Below, one piece after another: positions 50,075 to 58,867 of a DNA stretch of 64,000 nt. The notes under the pieces were generated by a model, which was given only the letters and a program-made list of their open reading frames with translations, had not been told where the DNA came from and did no database searches. Within the stretch, counting starts at the first letter, position 1, and each line of letters starts with the position of its first letter. This DNA is from Pseudomonas avellanae BPIC 631 (GTDB taxonomy: Bacteria; Pseudomonadota; Gammaproteobacteria; Pseudomonadales; Pseudomonadaceae). The position numbers and the translations under genes are program-made. Location of the stretch: positions 28,824-92,823 of the forward strand of contig NZ_ATDK01000229.1 in the NCBI RefSeq assembly GCF_000444135.1, given 5' to 3'.

Positions 50075-50416
50075 ATGGACTTCGAGAAACTTTTGGTATG
50101 GCAAAGAGCAAAGGCGTTGGCGGTCATCCTCTACAAGCAGATGGCCTCTTGTTCTGATCTGGCTTTCAGAAGCCAGATCACACGCTCTGGTCTGTCGGTA
50201 CCGAGCAATATTGCAGAGGGCATGGAGCGATTCACTGCCAAGGAAAAATGTCGCTTTTTGTGTATTGCGAAGGTGTCGTGCGGTGAGCTGAGAACTCAAC
50301 TGATGATAGGCAGTGAAATCGGTTATATCCCTGAGGCACTTGCAGCAGCCTTGATTACTGAAACCCGCGAGCTCTCGAAAATGCTGTGCGGACTGATCAA
50401 CAAAATTTCTGAATAG
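50075..50416 (+). CDS. Four-helix-bundle protein (S23 / 23S rRNA intervening-sequence protein family)
   Basis: 113 residues, close to the usual 115-120. The family pattern is clear: [41 protein letters not shown] and [25 protein letters not shown]. Relatives are encoded inside 23S rRNA intervening sequences and resemble Avd of diversity-generating retroelements; their activity is unknown. No reverse transcriptase lies nearby. The ATG at 50075 follows AGGTGAT; a GTG at 50066 is possible. The gene sits inside the cysD-cysNC operon, same strand, enclosed by inverted repeats, with base use (ATTTCTGAATAG, AAATGTCGCTTTTTG) less GC-rich than the cys genes. It looks acquired. Confidence 0.88.
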
Positions 50417-50423
50417 CTGTACG

Positions 50424-50462
50424 CCGACAAGCTTGCCGCTTGAAGCTTATAGCTTGGAGCTC
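50424..50462. repeat. Right palindromic repeat of the inserted unit
   Basis: Holds the 18-base inverse complement (50430-50447) of the left repeat, then TATAGCTTGGAGC. The GGAG at 50456-50459, inside the repeat, is the only candidate ribosome-binding site for cysNC, ten bases before its ATG. Confidence 0.85.
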
Positions 50463-50469
50463 AACCGCA

Positions 50470-52368
50470 ATGAGTCATCAATCTGATTTGATCAGCGAGG
50501 ACATCCTCGCCTATCTGGGCCAGCACGAACGCAAGGAAATGCTGCGCTTTCTTACCTGTGGCAACGTCGATGACGGCAAGAGCACGCTGATCGGGCGTCT
50601 GCTGCACGATTCCAAGATGATCTACGAAGATCACCTGGAAGCCATTACCCGTGACTCGAAAAAGTCCGGCACCACGGGCGATGACGTCGATCTGGCGTTG
50701 CTGGTGGATGGCCTGCAGGCCGAGCGGGAGCAGGGCATCACGATCGATGTCGCTTATCGCTATTTCTCCACGGCCAAGCGCAAGTTCATCATTGCCGATA
50801 CGCCAGGCCATGAGCAGTACACCCGCAACATGGCCACCGGTGCGTCGACCTGTGATCTGGCGATCATTCTGGTGGATGCGCGTTACGGCGTGCAGACCCA
50901 GACCCGTCGTCACAGCTACATCGCCTCGCTGCTGGGCATCAAGCACATCGTTGTGGCCATCAACAAGATGGACCTCAACGGCTTCGACGAAGGCGTATTC
51001 GAGTCGATCAAGGCGGATTATCTGAAGTTTGCCGAGGGCATAGCCTTCAAGCCGACCACCATGGCTTTCGTGCCGATGTCGGCGCTCAAGGGCGACAACG
51101 TGGTGAACAAGAGCGAGCGTTCGCCCTGGTACACCGGCCAGTCGCTGATGGAAATTCTTGAAACCGTCGAAATCGCCAACGACCGTAACTACACGGACCT
51201 GCGTTTTCCGGTGCAGTACGTCAACCGCCCGAACCTGAATTTCCGTGGTTTTGCCGGTACGCTGGCCAGCGGCATCGTGCACAAGGGCGACGAGATCGTT
51301 GTGCTGCCGTCGGGCAAGAGCAGCCGTGTGAAGTCCATCGTCACATTTGAAGGTGAACTGGAGCAGGCCGGGCCGGGTCAGGCGGTCACGCTGACCATGG
51401 AAGACGAGATCGACATCTCCCGTGGTGATCTGCTGGTGCACGCCGACAACATCCCGCAGGTCAGCGATGCGTTCGACGCCATGCTAGTGTGGATGGCTGA
51501 AGAGCCGATGCTGCCGGGCAAGAAATACGACATCAAACGCGCCACCAGCTACGTGCCGGGCTCGATTGCCAGCATCACCCATCGGGTCGATGTGAACACG
51601 CTGGAAGAAGGCCCTGCCAGCTCGTTGCAGTTGAACGAGATCGGTCGTGTCAAAGTCAGCCTCGATGCGCCTATCGCGCTGGATGGCTACAGCAGCAACC
51701 GCACTACTGGCGCGTTTATCGTTATCGATCGCCTGACCAATGGCACCGTTGCTGCAGGCATGATCATCGCCAAGCCGGTGTCGGGCGGTGGTTCGCAGCA
51801 TCATGGCGAGCTGGCTCACGTTTCTACCGAAGAGCGTGCACAGCGCTTCGGTCAGCAGCCAGCCACCGTGCTGTTCAGCGGCCTGTCTGGCGCTGGTAAA
51901 AGTACGCTGGCGTACGCGGTGGAGCGCAAGTTGTTCGACATGGGCCGCGCGGTTTACGTGCTGGACGGCCAGAACCTGCGCCATGACCTGAACAAGGGCT
52001 TGCCGCAGGATCGCGCCGGCCGCACCGAGAACTGGAGCCGTGCCGCGCATGTGGCGCGTCAGTTCAACGAAGCGGGCCTGCTGACCCTGGCGGCCTTCGT
52101 TGCGCCGGACGCTGAAGGCCGTGAACGCGCCAAGGCGCTGATCGGCAAGGAGCGTCTGGTGACCGTCTACGTTCAGGCGTCTCCAGCGGTCTGCCGTGAA
52201 CGTGACCCGCAAGGCCTGTATGCCGCCGATGGCGACAACATTCCGGGCGAGTCCTTCCCGTATGACGTGCCACTGAATGCCGATCTGGTGATCGACACGC
52301 AGACACTCAGCGTGGAAGAAAGCGTCAAACAGGTACTGGATCTGCTGCGTGGTCGTGGCGCGATCTGA
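50470..52368 (+). CDS. cysNC: Bifunctional sulfate adenylyltransferase subunit 1 / adenylylsulfate kinase
   Basis: 632 residues. The N-terminal GTPase half has G1 [16 protein letters not shown]3 [13 protein letters not shown] and G4 INKMDLNG. Residues about 455-632 are APS kinase, with P-loop [17 protein letters not shown] and [14 protein letters not shown]. CysN couples GTP hydrolysis to APS formation and CysC phosphorylates APS to PAPS. The fused form is usual in Pseudomonas. The start is [17 protein letters not shown] at 50470. It is separated from cysD by a 454-base insertion. Confidence 0.96.
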
Positions 52369-52393
52369 TACACAAACGCTAACAAAGCGTCCG

Positions 52394-52584
52394 CTCCGCA
52401 GGGGCGGACCGGACGACGCTTCGCTTGTCCGCGATATCTCGGTTTTTGTAGGAGCGGACTTGTCCGCGATGGGCTGCGAAGCGGCCCTGATCCAGACGAC
52501 CTCGGTTGTACCTGATGTACCGTATGCACCGGTTTACTGCAGGTTCCCGGCAGATCGCGGACAAGTCCGCACGCCCTGCGGGCA
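52394..52584. repeat. REP/BIME composite downstream of cysNC
   Basis: Contains GTAGGAGCGGACTTGTCCGC (52449-52468) and an inverse core CGGACAAGTCCG (52558-52569), plus a CGTCCGCTCC-CAGG-GGCGGACCG palindrome near 52388-52411. Segments around it match the 27.1-27.3 kb BIME, including TTCGCTTGTCC-CGATATC and a GTGTATAACGC tail (52614-52624). The 334-base gap has no gene. Confidence 0.8.
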
Positions 52585-52648
52585 GAAGCCATTTTCCAGG
52601 TGTTTCAGGACTTGTGTATAACGCTCAGCTTCACCGTTTTACATCCAC

Positions 52649-52688
52649 AAAAAAGCCCGCCGCAGAGGCTCTCTGCGGCGGGCTTTTG
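52649..52688. terminator. Bidirectional terminator between cysNC and the YhcB gene
   Basis: A long perfect stem (AAAAGCCCGCCGCAGAG with CTCTGCGGCGGGCTTTT) has a GCT loop, with A tract before and T tract after, and can serve both converging genes. Confidence 0.93.
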
Positions 52689-52702
52689 TGTGGCGGTGAA
52701 CC

Positions 52703-53146
52703 TTACTTTTTCAAGCCGTAATGCTCATCGAGCATGCCAGGGGTGTTAGGCGACTTGGGGGCGTAGTCCTTGGGTGTTTCGGTGTCGCGCGGCGGGGTCA
52801 GGCGATCGCGATGGTCGCGGTGTGCCTGATTGGCCTCCGGGTGCAGCGCGGCCAGCAGACGCTGGCGGGTCAGGTCATCGAGCGCCAGACGGTTGGCGCC
52901 TTCTGCAAGGTGCTCCTGAACGTCCTGATAGCTTTGCGAAAGCTTCTGTACCAGATTAGCCGTGCTGTTGAAGTGAGTGACTACCTCGTTCTGATAGGTG
53001 TCGAAACGCTCCTGAATGTCATCCAGCTGGCGCTGAGTGCTGTTCGGAACGGTGTTGGGCAGCAAACGTGCCACCAGAAAACCAATGACGACACCGGCCA
53101 CCAGGGCGAGCGTCGGCAACAACCAGACTAAGAGCGAGTGTTCCAC
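52703..53146 (-). CDS. YhcB/ZapG-like membrane protein (DUF1043)
   Basis: 147 residues with an N-terminal TM (LVWLLPTLALVAGVVIGFLVARLL), then a coiled-coil segment (QRQLDDIQERFDTYQNEVVTHFNSTANLVQKLSQSY) and a polar, Pro-rich tail. This layout is that of YhcB/ZapG, an inner-membrane protein that links cell elongation and division in E. coli. The role here is inferred. AGGAAG precedes the ATG. Confidence 0.88.
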   Translation of the reverse strand: MEHSLLVWLLPTLALVAGVVIGFLVARLLPNTVPNSTQRQLDDIQERFDTYQNEVVTHFNSTANLVQKLSQSYQDVQEHLAEGANRLALDDLTRQRLLAALHPEANQAHRDHRDRLTPPRDTETPKDYAPKSPNTPGMLDEHYGLKK

Positions 53147-53291
53147 GAGTCCTTCCTCTATAAACGGCTTTGCTTTACGTTAACGGCTCGAACCTGCGCT
53201 GTATACCCGCGACGTGTCGTTGATATGCAAGCCGCAGACAATCAGCTAGACGAGTCGACCCATTTCGAGGTCACGGAGTTCTGTTTTGCTC

Positions 53292-53921
53292 ATGCGTGAA
53301 ACCCCATTTTTTATCGATGGCCCAGAAGGCCAGCTCGAAGCGCTGTATCAGGATGTGCCGGATGCCAGAGGCGTGGCGCTGATCTGCCATCCTAACCCGA
53401 TCCAGGGCGGCACGATGCTCAATAAAGTCGTCTCGACGTTGCAGCGTACCGCACGCGACCAGGGTTTGATCACCCTGCGTTTCAATTATCGCGGCGTCGG
53501 TGCCAGTGCCGGTACATCGGTGGCCGGGCCCGGCGAAATCGACGACGCCCAGGCCGCTGCCCAATGGTTGCGGGCGCAGCATCCGGATTTGCCGATGACG
53601 CTGTTCGGTTTTTCGTTCGGCGGTTATGTCGCTGCCAACCTGGGCGGTCGCCTCGAAGCGCAGGGCGAAAAGCTCACGCATTTGTTTCTGATTGCTGCAG
53701 CTGCCTCGCGTCTCCAGGACCAGAGCGTATTGCCACACGGCTGCCCGCTGACGATCATTCAGCCAGAAGCCGATGAAGTCATCGACCCTGAAACAGTCTA
53801 TGCATGGTCGGCCGCGCTGCAACGCCCCCATGAGCTGCTGAAAGTGGCAGAATGCGGACACTTTTTTCACGGCAAGCTGACTGATCTGAAAGATCTGCTC
53901 CTGCCGCGACTCCCCAACTGA
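53292..53921 (+). CDS. Alpha/beta hydrolase
   Basis: 209 residues. The nucleophile elbow is LFGFSFGGYVAANLG (Ser about 112), an acid lies in PEADEVIDPETVY and the His in AECGHFFHGKL. YVAANL, HPNPIQGGTMLNKVV and TLRFNYRGVGASAG are typical of the short dienelactone-hydrolase-like esterases. Substrate unknown. GGAG at 53275-53278 suits a TTG at 53286 (7 bases) better than the ATG at 53292 (13 bases), so two extra residues are possible. It precedes trpS by 39 bases. Confidence 0.87.
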   Translation: MRETPFFIDGPEGQLEALYQDVPDARGVALICHPNPIQGGTMLNKVVSTLQRTARDQGLITLRFNYRGVGASAGTSVAGPGEIDDAQAAAQWLRAQHPDLPMTLFGFSFGGYVAANLGGRLEAQGEKLTHLFLIAAAASRLQDQSVLPHGCPLTIIQPEADEVIDPETVYAWSAALQRPHELLKVAECGHFFHGKLTDLKDLLLPRLPN

Positions 53922-53960
53922 TTGCAGCCCGTATTGCATCCTTTAGATAAGCGACCTGCC

Positions 53961-55310
53961 ATGACCACTCGTATCCTGACCGGTATCACGACCACCGGCA
54001 CTCCCCATCTGGGCAACTACGCGGGCGCAATTCGCCCGGCCATCGTTGCCAGCCGTCAGAGTGACGTCGATTCGTTCTACTTTCTGGCCGATTATCACGC
54101 GTTGATCAAATGCGATGACCCGCTGCGCATTCAGCGCTCGCGTCTGGAAATCGCCGCGACCTGGCTGGCAGCCGGTCTTGATGTCGATCGTGTGACGTTC
54201 TATCGCCAGTCGGACATCCCGGAGATCCCGGAACTGACCTGGCTGCTCACCTGCGTTGCTGCCAAGGGCCTGCTCAACCGTGCGCACGCTTACAAGGCGT
54301 CGGTCGACAAGAACGTCGAAGGCGGCGAAGACCCGGATGCGGGCATTACCATGGGCCTGTACAGCTACCCGGTGCTGATGGCGGCCGACATTCTGATGTT
54401 CAACGCGCATCAGGTTCCGGTGGGCCGCGATCAGATTCAACACGTTGAAATGGCCCGTGACATCGGTCAGCGTTTCAACCACCTGTTCGGCAAGGGCAAG
54501 GAATTCTTTGTCATGCCGGAGGCGTTGATCGAAGAGAGCGTTGCCACGTTGCCGGGGCTCGACGGGCGCAAGATGTCCAAGAGCTACGACAACACCATCC
54601 CGCTGTTCAGCAGCGCCAAAGACATGAAAAGCGCCATTTCGCGCATCGTGACCGACTCGCTGGCGCCCGGTGAAGCGAAAGATCCGGACAATTCTCACCT
54701 GTTCACGCTGTATCAGGCGTTCTCCACCCCTGAGCAGTGTGCAGAGTTCCGGTCCGAACTGTTGCAGGGCCTTGGCTGGGGTGAGGCGAAGACTCGCCTG
54801 TTTACCTTGCTGGACGGGCAGTTGGGCGAGGCGCGTGAGCAGTACCTGAGCCTGATCGAGCGCCCGGCCGATCTGGAAGACATCCTGCTCGCCGGTGCCC
54901 AGAAAGCCCGTCGCGTTGCTACCCCGTTCCTTGAAGAGTTGCGTGAGGCCGTTGGTCTGCGCTCGTTCCGCACCGCGGTGCAGAACGCTGACACCGGCAA
55001 GAAAAAGGCTGCCAAGGGCGCGCGTTTCGTCAGCTTCCGTGAGGACGACGGCAGTTTCCGTTTCCGCCTGCTGGCCGCCGATGGCGAGCAATTGCTGTTG
55101 TCGCGCACTTTTGCCGACGGCAAGGCGGCCGGCATCGTCAGCAAGCAGTTGCAGCAGGGCGGTGAACTGGATCTGCGCAGTGACGCCGATCGCTTTACGC
55201 TGTGGCTGAACGGCGAGTGTGTAGCCGACAGCCCGGTGTTCGCCGATGCCTCTGCACGTGACAATGCGGTTGAGACCCTCAAGCTGGCGCTCGCTCCTCA
55301 ACAGGACTGA
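53961..55310 (+). CDS. trpS: Tryptophanyl-tRNA synthetase with C-terminal extension
   Basis: 449 residues, about 110 longer than the classic 334-residue TrpRS. The class I HIGH-like motif is TGTPHLGNYAG (residues 13-23) and KMSKS is GRKMSKSYDNT (about 203). From about residue 345 an added domain appears (FVSFREDDGSFRFRLLAADGEQLLLSRTF, KQLQQGGELDLRSDADRFTLWLNGEC) that resembles DUF1508-type repeats; its role is unknown. This extended form is usual in Pseudomonas. It charges tRNA(Trp). Confidence 0.95.
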   Translation: MTTRILTGITTTGTPHLGNYAGAIRPAIVASRQSDVDSFYFLADYHALIKCDDPLRIQRSRLEIAATWLAAGLDVDRVTFYRQSDIPEIPELTWLLTCVAAKGLLNRAHAYKASVDKNVEGGEDPDAGITMGLYSYPVLMAADILMFNAHQVPVGRDQIQHVEMARDIGQRFNHLFGKGKEFFVMPEALIEESVATLPGLDGRKMSKSYDNTIPLFSSAKDMKSAISRIVTDSLAPGEAKDPDNSHLFTLYQAFSTPEQCAEFRSELLQGLGWGEAKTRLFTLLDGQLGEAREQYLSLIERPADLEDILLAGAQKARRVATPFLEELREAVGLRSFRTAVQNADTGKKKAAKGARFVSFREDDGSFRFRLLAADGEQLLLSRTFADGKAAGIVSKQLQQGGELDLRSDADRFTLWLNGECVADSPVFADASARDNAVETLKLALAPQQD

Positions 55311-55323
55311 TTGCCAATCCCCG

Positions 55324-55353
55324 GGGTCGTCGCTACAGTGACGACCCGTTTTT
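55324..55353 (+). terminator. Rho-independent terminator after trpS
   Basis: GGGTCGTC, an 8-base loop and GACGACCC are followed by GTTTTTG, 14 bases after the trpS stop. zapE starts 20 bases later, so the terminator may be partial. Confidence 0.8.
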
Positions 55354-55372
55354 GTTGCCTTGCTAACGAATT

Positions 55373-56467
55373 ATGACGCCCCTAGAACGATATCAAGCTG
55401 ATCTGAAACGCCCGGACTTCTTCCATGATGCCGCGCAGGAAAACGCTGTGCGCCATTTACAGCGCCTATATGACGATCTGGTCGCCGCTCACGACAGCAA
55501 GCCAGGCCTGTTCGGCAAGCTGTTTGGCAAGAAAGAGCCGACCCTGGTCAAGGGTCTGTACTTCTGGGGTGGCGTGGGTCGCGGCAAGACTTATCTGGTC
55601 GACACGTTCTTTGAAGCGCTGCCGTTCCAGGACAAGGTCCGTACGCACTTCCACCGCTTCATGAAGCGCGTGCACGAAGAGATGAAGACCCTCAAGGGCG
55701 AGAGAAACCCGCTGACGATCATCGCCAAGCGTTTTTCCGACGAGGCGCGGGTCATCTGTTTCGACGAATTTTTCGTTTCCGACATCACCGACGCCATGAT
55801 CCTCGGCACGCTGATGGAAGAGCTGTTCAAGAATGGCGTGACCCTGGTCGCGACGTCCAACATCGTTCCGGACGGCCTGTACAAGGACGGTCTGCAGCGA
55901 GCGCGCTTTCTGCCAGCCATTGCGCTGATCAAGCAGAATACCGACATCGTCAACGTCGACAGTGGCGTTGACTACCGCCTGCGTCACCTTGAGCAGGCTG
56001 AGCTGTTTCATTTTCCGCTCAACGACGCCGCGCAGGAAAGCATGCGCAAAAGCTTCAAGGCGCTGACCCCGGATTGCGCAGAAACCGTCGAAAATGACGT
56101 GTTGATGATCGAGAATCGCGAGATCCGTGCCCTGCGTACCTGTGACGACGTGGCATGGTTCGACTTCCGCGAGCTGTGTGACGGGCCGCGCAGCCAGAAC
56201 GATTACATCGAACTGGGCAAGATTTTCCACGCGGTGCTGCTCAGCGGCGTCGAGCAAATGGACGTCTCCACCGACGACATCGCCCGGCGCTTCATCAACA
56301 TGGTCGACGAGTTCTACGATCGCAACGTCAAGCTGATCATTTCAGCCGAGGTTGAATTGAAAGACCTGTACACCGGTGGCCGGTTGATGTTCGAGTTTCA
56401 GCGCACCCTGAGCCGCCTGCTGGAAATGCAATCCCACGAGTTTCTCTCGCGGGCGCATAGGCCCTAG
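55373..56467 (+). CDS. zapE: Cell division ATPase ZapE (AFG1 family)
   Basis: 364 residues. Walker A is WGGVGRGKTYLVDTFF (about residue 67), Walker B ICFDEFFVSDITDAMIL and sensor ATSNIVPDGLYKDGLQRARFLPAI. ZapE is an ATPase that destabilises FtsZ polymers at late division and is needed under low oxygen or heat in E. coli. It follows trpS as in P. aeruginosa. Its stop is followed directly by a repeat cluster. Confidence 0.94.
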   Translation: MTPLERYQADLKRPDFFHDAAQENAVRHLQRLYDDLVAAHDSKPGLFGKLFGKKEPTLVKGLYFWGGVGRGKTYLVDTFFEALPFQDKVRTHFHRFMKRVHEEMKTLKGERNPLTIIAKRFSDEARVICFDEFFVSDITDAMILGTLMEELFKNGVTLVATSNIVPDGLYKDGLQRARFLPAIALIKQNTDIVNVDSGVDYRLRHLEQAELFHFPLNDAAQESMRKSFKALTPDCAETVENDVLMIENREIRALRTCDDVAWFDFRELCDGPRSQNDYIELGKIFHAVLLSGVEQMDVSTDDIARRFINMVDEFYDRNVKLIISAEVELKDLYTGGRLMFEFQRTLSRLLEMQSHEFLSRAHRP

Positions 56468-56468
56468 T

Positions 56469-56559
56469 AGAGCAGTTGCAAGTTTCAAGCTGCAAGCCGC
56501 AAGTCAAAAGCTTGTAGCTTGTAGCTTGTAGCTTGTAGCTTGTAGCTTGTAGCTTGTAG
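56469..56559. repeat. Palindromic-repeat remnant with seven tandem CTTGTAG copies
   Basis: 56469-56502 (AGAGCAGTTGCAAGTTTCAAGC...) aligns with the left repeat of the cys-operon insertion. It is followed at 56511-56559 by seven perfect 7-bp copies of CTTGTAG. No gene lies between the halves here, so it looks like an empty or collapsed version of the same element. It fills the gap between convergent zapE and the regulator gene. Confidence 0.85.
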
Positions 56560-56569
56560 CCCACCCCTT

Positions 56570-57580
56570 TCAGCTCCCCCCTTGCAGCTTGAGGCTCTCG
56601 AACTGTTGCCGGTACTGGTTGGGTGACAGTTCGGTGTGCTGGCGGAAGAGGCGGGCGAAGAAGCTGGCGTCGTCGTAGCCGACTTCGTAGCTGATGGTCT
56701 TGATGCTCTTGCGCGTGCCTGACAGCAACCCCTTCGCCGTTTCGATCCGCAGTCGCTGCAGGTAGTGCAGTGGCTTGTCGCCCGTTGCGGCCTGGAAGCG
56801 GCGCATGAAATTGCGAATGCTCATGCCGTGCTCGCGGGCGACGTCTTCAAAGCGAAATTTGTCGGCAAAGTGCTCTTCGAGCCAATGCTGGATCTGCAGA
56901 ATCACCACATCCTGATGCAGTTTCTGCCCGCCAAAACCGATTCGCCCAGGCGCATACGTGCGGCGCACTTCGTAGAGAATGTCGCGGGCGACAGCCTGGG
57001 CGACGTTGGCGCCACAGAAGCGCTCGATCAGGTAGATGTAGAGGTCGCAGGCTGATGTCGTACCGCCTGCGCAATACACGTTATCGGCGTCAGTCAGGTG
57101 TTTCTCCTGATTGAGCAGCACCTTGGGATAGCGCTCGGCGAAGGCAGTGAAGAATCGCCAGTAAGTGGTGGCTTCCTTGCCATCAAGCAGCCCGGCCTCG
57201 GCCAGCCAGTACACGCCGGTGGCCTCGCCGCAGAGCACGGCGCCATTGGCGTGTTGCTCGTGTAACCAGGGGAGGATCTGTGGGTAGCGCTGGCACAGGG
57301 TTTCAAAATCATCCCAGAAGGCCGGAATGACGATGATATCGCTCTGGCACAGCGCGCCGTCGACCGGCAGGGTGACGTCGCTGAAGCTGCTGACCGGCAG
57401 CCCGTCCGGGCTGACCAGGCGCGTTTCGAAGGCAGGTATCAGGCCCTGGCCCAATTGTTTGCTGTAGCGCAGGCTGGCCAGATGGAAGAAGTCCTTGGCC
57501 TGCATGACGGTCGAGGCAAACATTTTGTCGGTGATCAGAATGCTGACGCGGTGCAGAAGAGTGGCGTGTTGGATCGGCAT
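56570..57580 (-). CDS. GlxA-family transcriptional regulator (DJ-1/PfpI plus AraC HTH)
   Basis: 336 residues. Residues 10-195 form a DJ-1/PfpI-like domain (HRVSILITDKMF, GAVLCGEATGVYWLAEAGLLDGKEATTYW). The C-terminal 100 residues hold the AraC/XylS double HTH (FRFEDVAREHGMSIRNFMRRF, LLSGTRKSIKTISYEVGYDDASFFARLFRQHTELSPNQYRQ). Relatives control carnitine, choline or arginine catabolism; the ligand here is unknown. In P. aeruginosa other genes separate zapE from rplM. The start has a weak Shine-Dalgarno. Confidence 0.88.
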   Translation of the reverse strand: MPIQHATLLHRVSILITDKMFASTVMQAKDFFHLASLRYSKQLGQGLIPAFETRLVSPDGLPVSSFSDVTLPVDGALCQSDIIVIPAFWDDFETLCQRYPQILPWLHEQHANGAVLCGEATGVYWLAEAGLLDGKEATTYWRFFTAFAERYPKVLLNQEKHLTDADNVYCAGGTTSACDLYIYLIERFCGANVAQAVARDILYEVRRTYAPGRIGFGGQKLHQDVVILQIQHWLEEHFADKFRFEDVAREHGMSIRNFMRRFQAATGDKPLHYLQRLRIETAKGLLSGTRKSIKTISYEVGYDDASFFARLFRQHTELSPNQYRQQFESLKLQGGS

Positions 57581-57767
57581 AATCTTTATTCTTATATGGG
57601 TAAATGGTCAAGCAACGGCTGGATCGTCTTATTTTTTGTCAGGCGTGTCCAGCCACCTCATGCCTCGTTCGCTCGGAGCGAGAGCGTGATGGCTTTGTGC
57701 TAAGCGCGCAAATATCCGCCAATCCATGCCTCGCAGGCAATAAACAGGACGTGAACAAAAAATCCGG

Positions 57768-57795
57768 TTGAGGTTATTTGCCCAGTCTGTATAAT
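57768..57795 (+). promoter_or_regulatory. Promoter of rplM-rpsI
   Basis: TTGAGG, a 16-base spacer and a perfect TATAAT lie 180 bases before rplM. The roughly 175-nt leader is long enough for L13-type autogenous control. TTGACT at 57901 could be a second -35. The rest of 57581-57975 holds only a CTCG...CGAG hairpin near 57665-57685. Confidence 0.7.
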
Positions 57796-57975
57796 TCGCC
57801 AGCTCTTTGCAGTGGAAGTGATGCGCCGTCTGCCGAAGAATCTTGCCGTATAACGGACGCGCTGACCCGAGCCCCCGATAGCGTCTGTTTCCGGCTGCCT
57901 TTGACTTGTCAAAGTACGCACTATTCAGTAAGATCCGCCGTCTAATTTTCAGGGCGGCCCCTGAGGCTATAAAGA

Positions 57976-58404
57976 ATGAAAACTTTTACTGCTAAACCGG
58001 AAACAGTTAAGCGCGACTGGTTCGTCGTCGACGCTGCTGGTCAGACCCTGGGTCGTCTGGCCACCGAAATCGCGAGCCGTCTGCGTGGCAAGCACAAACC
58101 GGAATACACTCCGCACGTTGACACCGGCGACTACATCGTCGTGATCAATGCCGAGCAGATCCGTGTTACTGGTGCCAAGACCACCGACAAGATCTACTAC
58201 TCACACTCCGGTTTTCCGGGCGGGATCAAGTCGATCAACTTCGAAAAGCTGATCGCCAAAGCTCCTGAGCGCGTGATCGAGACCGCGGTCAAAGGCATGC
58301 TGCCTAAGAATCCGCTGGGTCGCGACATGTATCGTAAGCTGAAAGTCTATGCGGGCGCTGTACACCCTCATACTGCTCAGCAGCCCCTAGAACTGAAGTT
58401 TTAA
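57976..58404 (+). CDS. rplM: 50S ribosomal protein L13
   Basis: 142 residues, exact family length. [53 protein letters not shown] and [21 protein letters not shown] are L13 signatures. It is an early 50S assembly protein. rpsI follows 14 bases later in the universal rplM-rpsI pair. Confidence 0.98.
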   Translation: MKTFTAKPETVKRDWFVVDAAGQTLGRLATEIASRLRGKHKPEYTPHVDTGDYIVVINAEQIRVTGAKTTDKIYYSHSGFPGGIKSINFEKLIAKAPERVIETAVKGMLPKNPLGRDMYRKLKVYAGAVHPHTAQQPLELKF

Positions 58405-58418
58405 CGGAATAGTTCATT

Positions 58419-58811
58419 ATGTCGGCGACTCAAAATTACGGCACTGGCCGTCGCAAGACCGCAACCGCACGCGTTTTCCTGCGTCCGGGCACTGGTAACA
58501 TCTCGATCAACAACCGCTCCCTGGACAATTTCTTCGGCCGCGAGACTGCCCGCATGGTAGTTCGTCAGCCGCTGGAACTGACCGAGACAGTTGAAAAGTT
58601 CGACATCTACGTCACCGTAATCGGTGGCGGTGTAAGTGGTCAGGCTGGCGCAATCCGCCACGGTATCACTCGCGCTCTGATGCAGTACGACGAGACTCTG
58701 CGCGGCGCTCTGCGTAAAGCAGGCTTCGTGACTCGCGATGCTCGTGAAGTTGAACGTAAGAAAGTCGGTCTGCGTAAAGCGCGTAAGCGTCCGCAGTACT
58801 CGAAGCGTTAA
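58419..58811 (+). CDS. rpsI: 30S ribosomal protein S9
   Basis: 130 residues. [18 protein letters not shown] opens it and the basic tail ends [12 protein letters not shown], whose final Arg reaches the P-site tRNA. It is cotranscribed with rplM. In P. aeruginosa, petABC (cytochrome bc1) follows; here the next gene is sspA after 280 bases. Confidence 0.98.
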
Positions 58812-58827
58812 TTCGCTCTTCGTTCCA

Positions 58828-58867
58828 GAAAGAACGTCCACCTCCTCACGGGGTTGGGCGTTTTTTT
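58828..58867 (+). terminator. Rho-independent terminator of rplM-rpsI
   Basis: AACGTCCACC pairs imperfectly with GGTTGGGCGTT (one G-U pair, one bulge) and runs into seven Ts, about 20 bases after rpsI. Confidence 0.75.

Noticed and set aside
50066..50416. The four-helix-bundle gene considered as Avd of a diversity-generating retroelement
   Set aside because: No reverse transcriptase, template repeat or variable target gene occurs nearby; only family-level similarity remains.
56511..56559. CTTGTAG array considered as a CRISPR
   Set aside because: The units are 7 bp, directly adjacent with no spacers, and no cas genes are present.
57581..57921. 73- to 82-codon ORFs in the gap upstream of rplM
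   Set aside because: They overlap the TATAAT promoter and leader of rplM, with no ribosome-binding site or family match.
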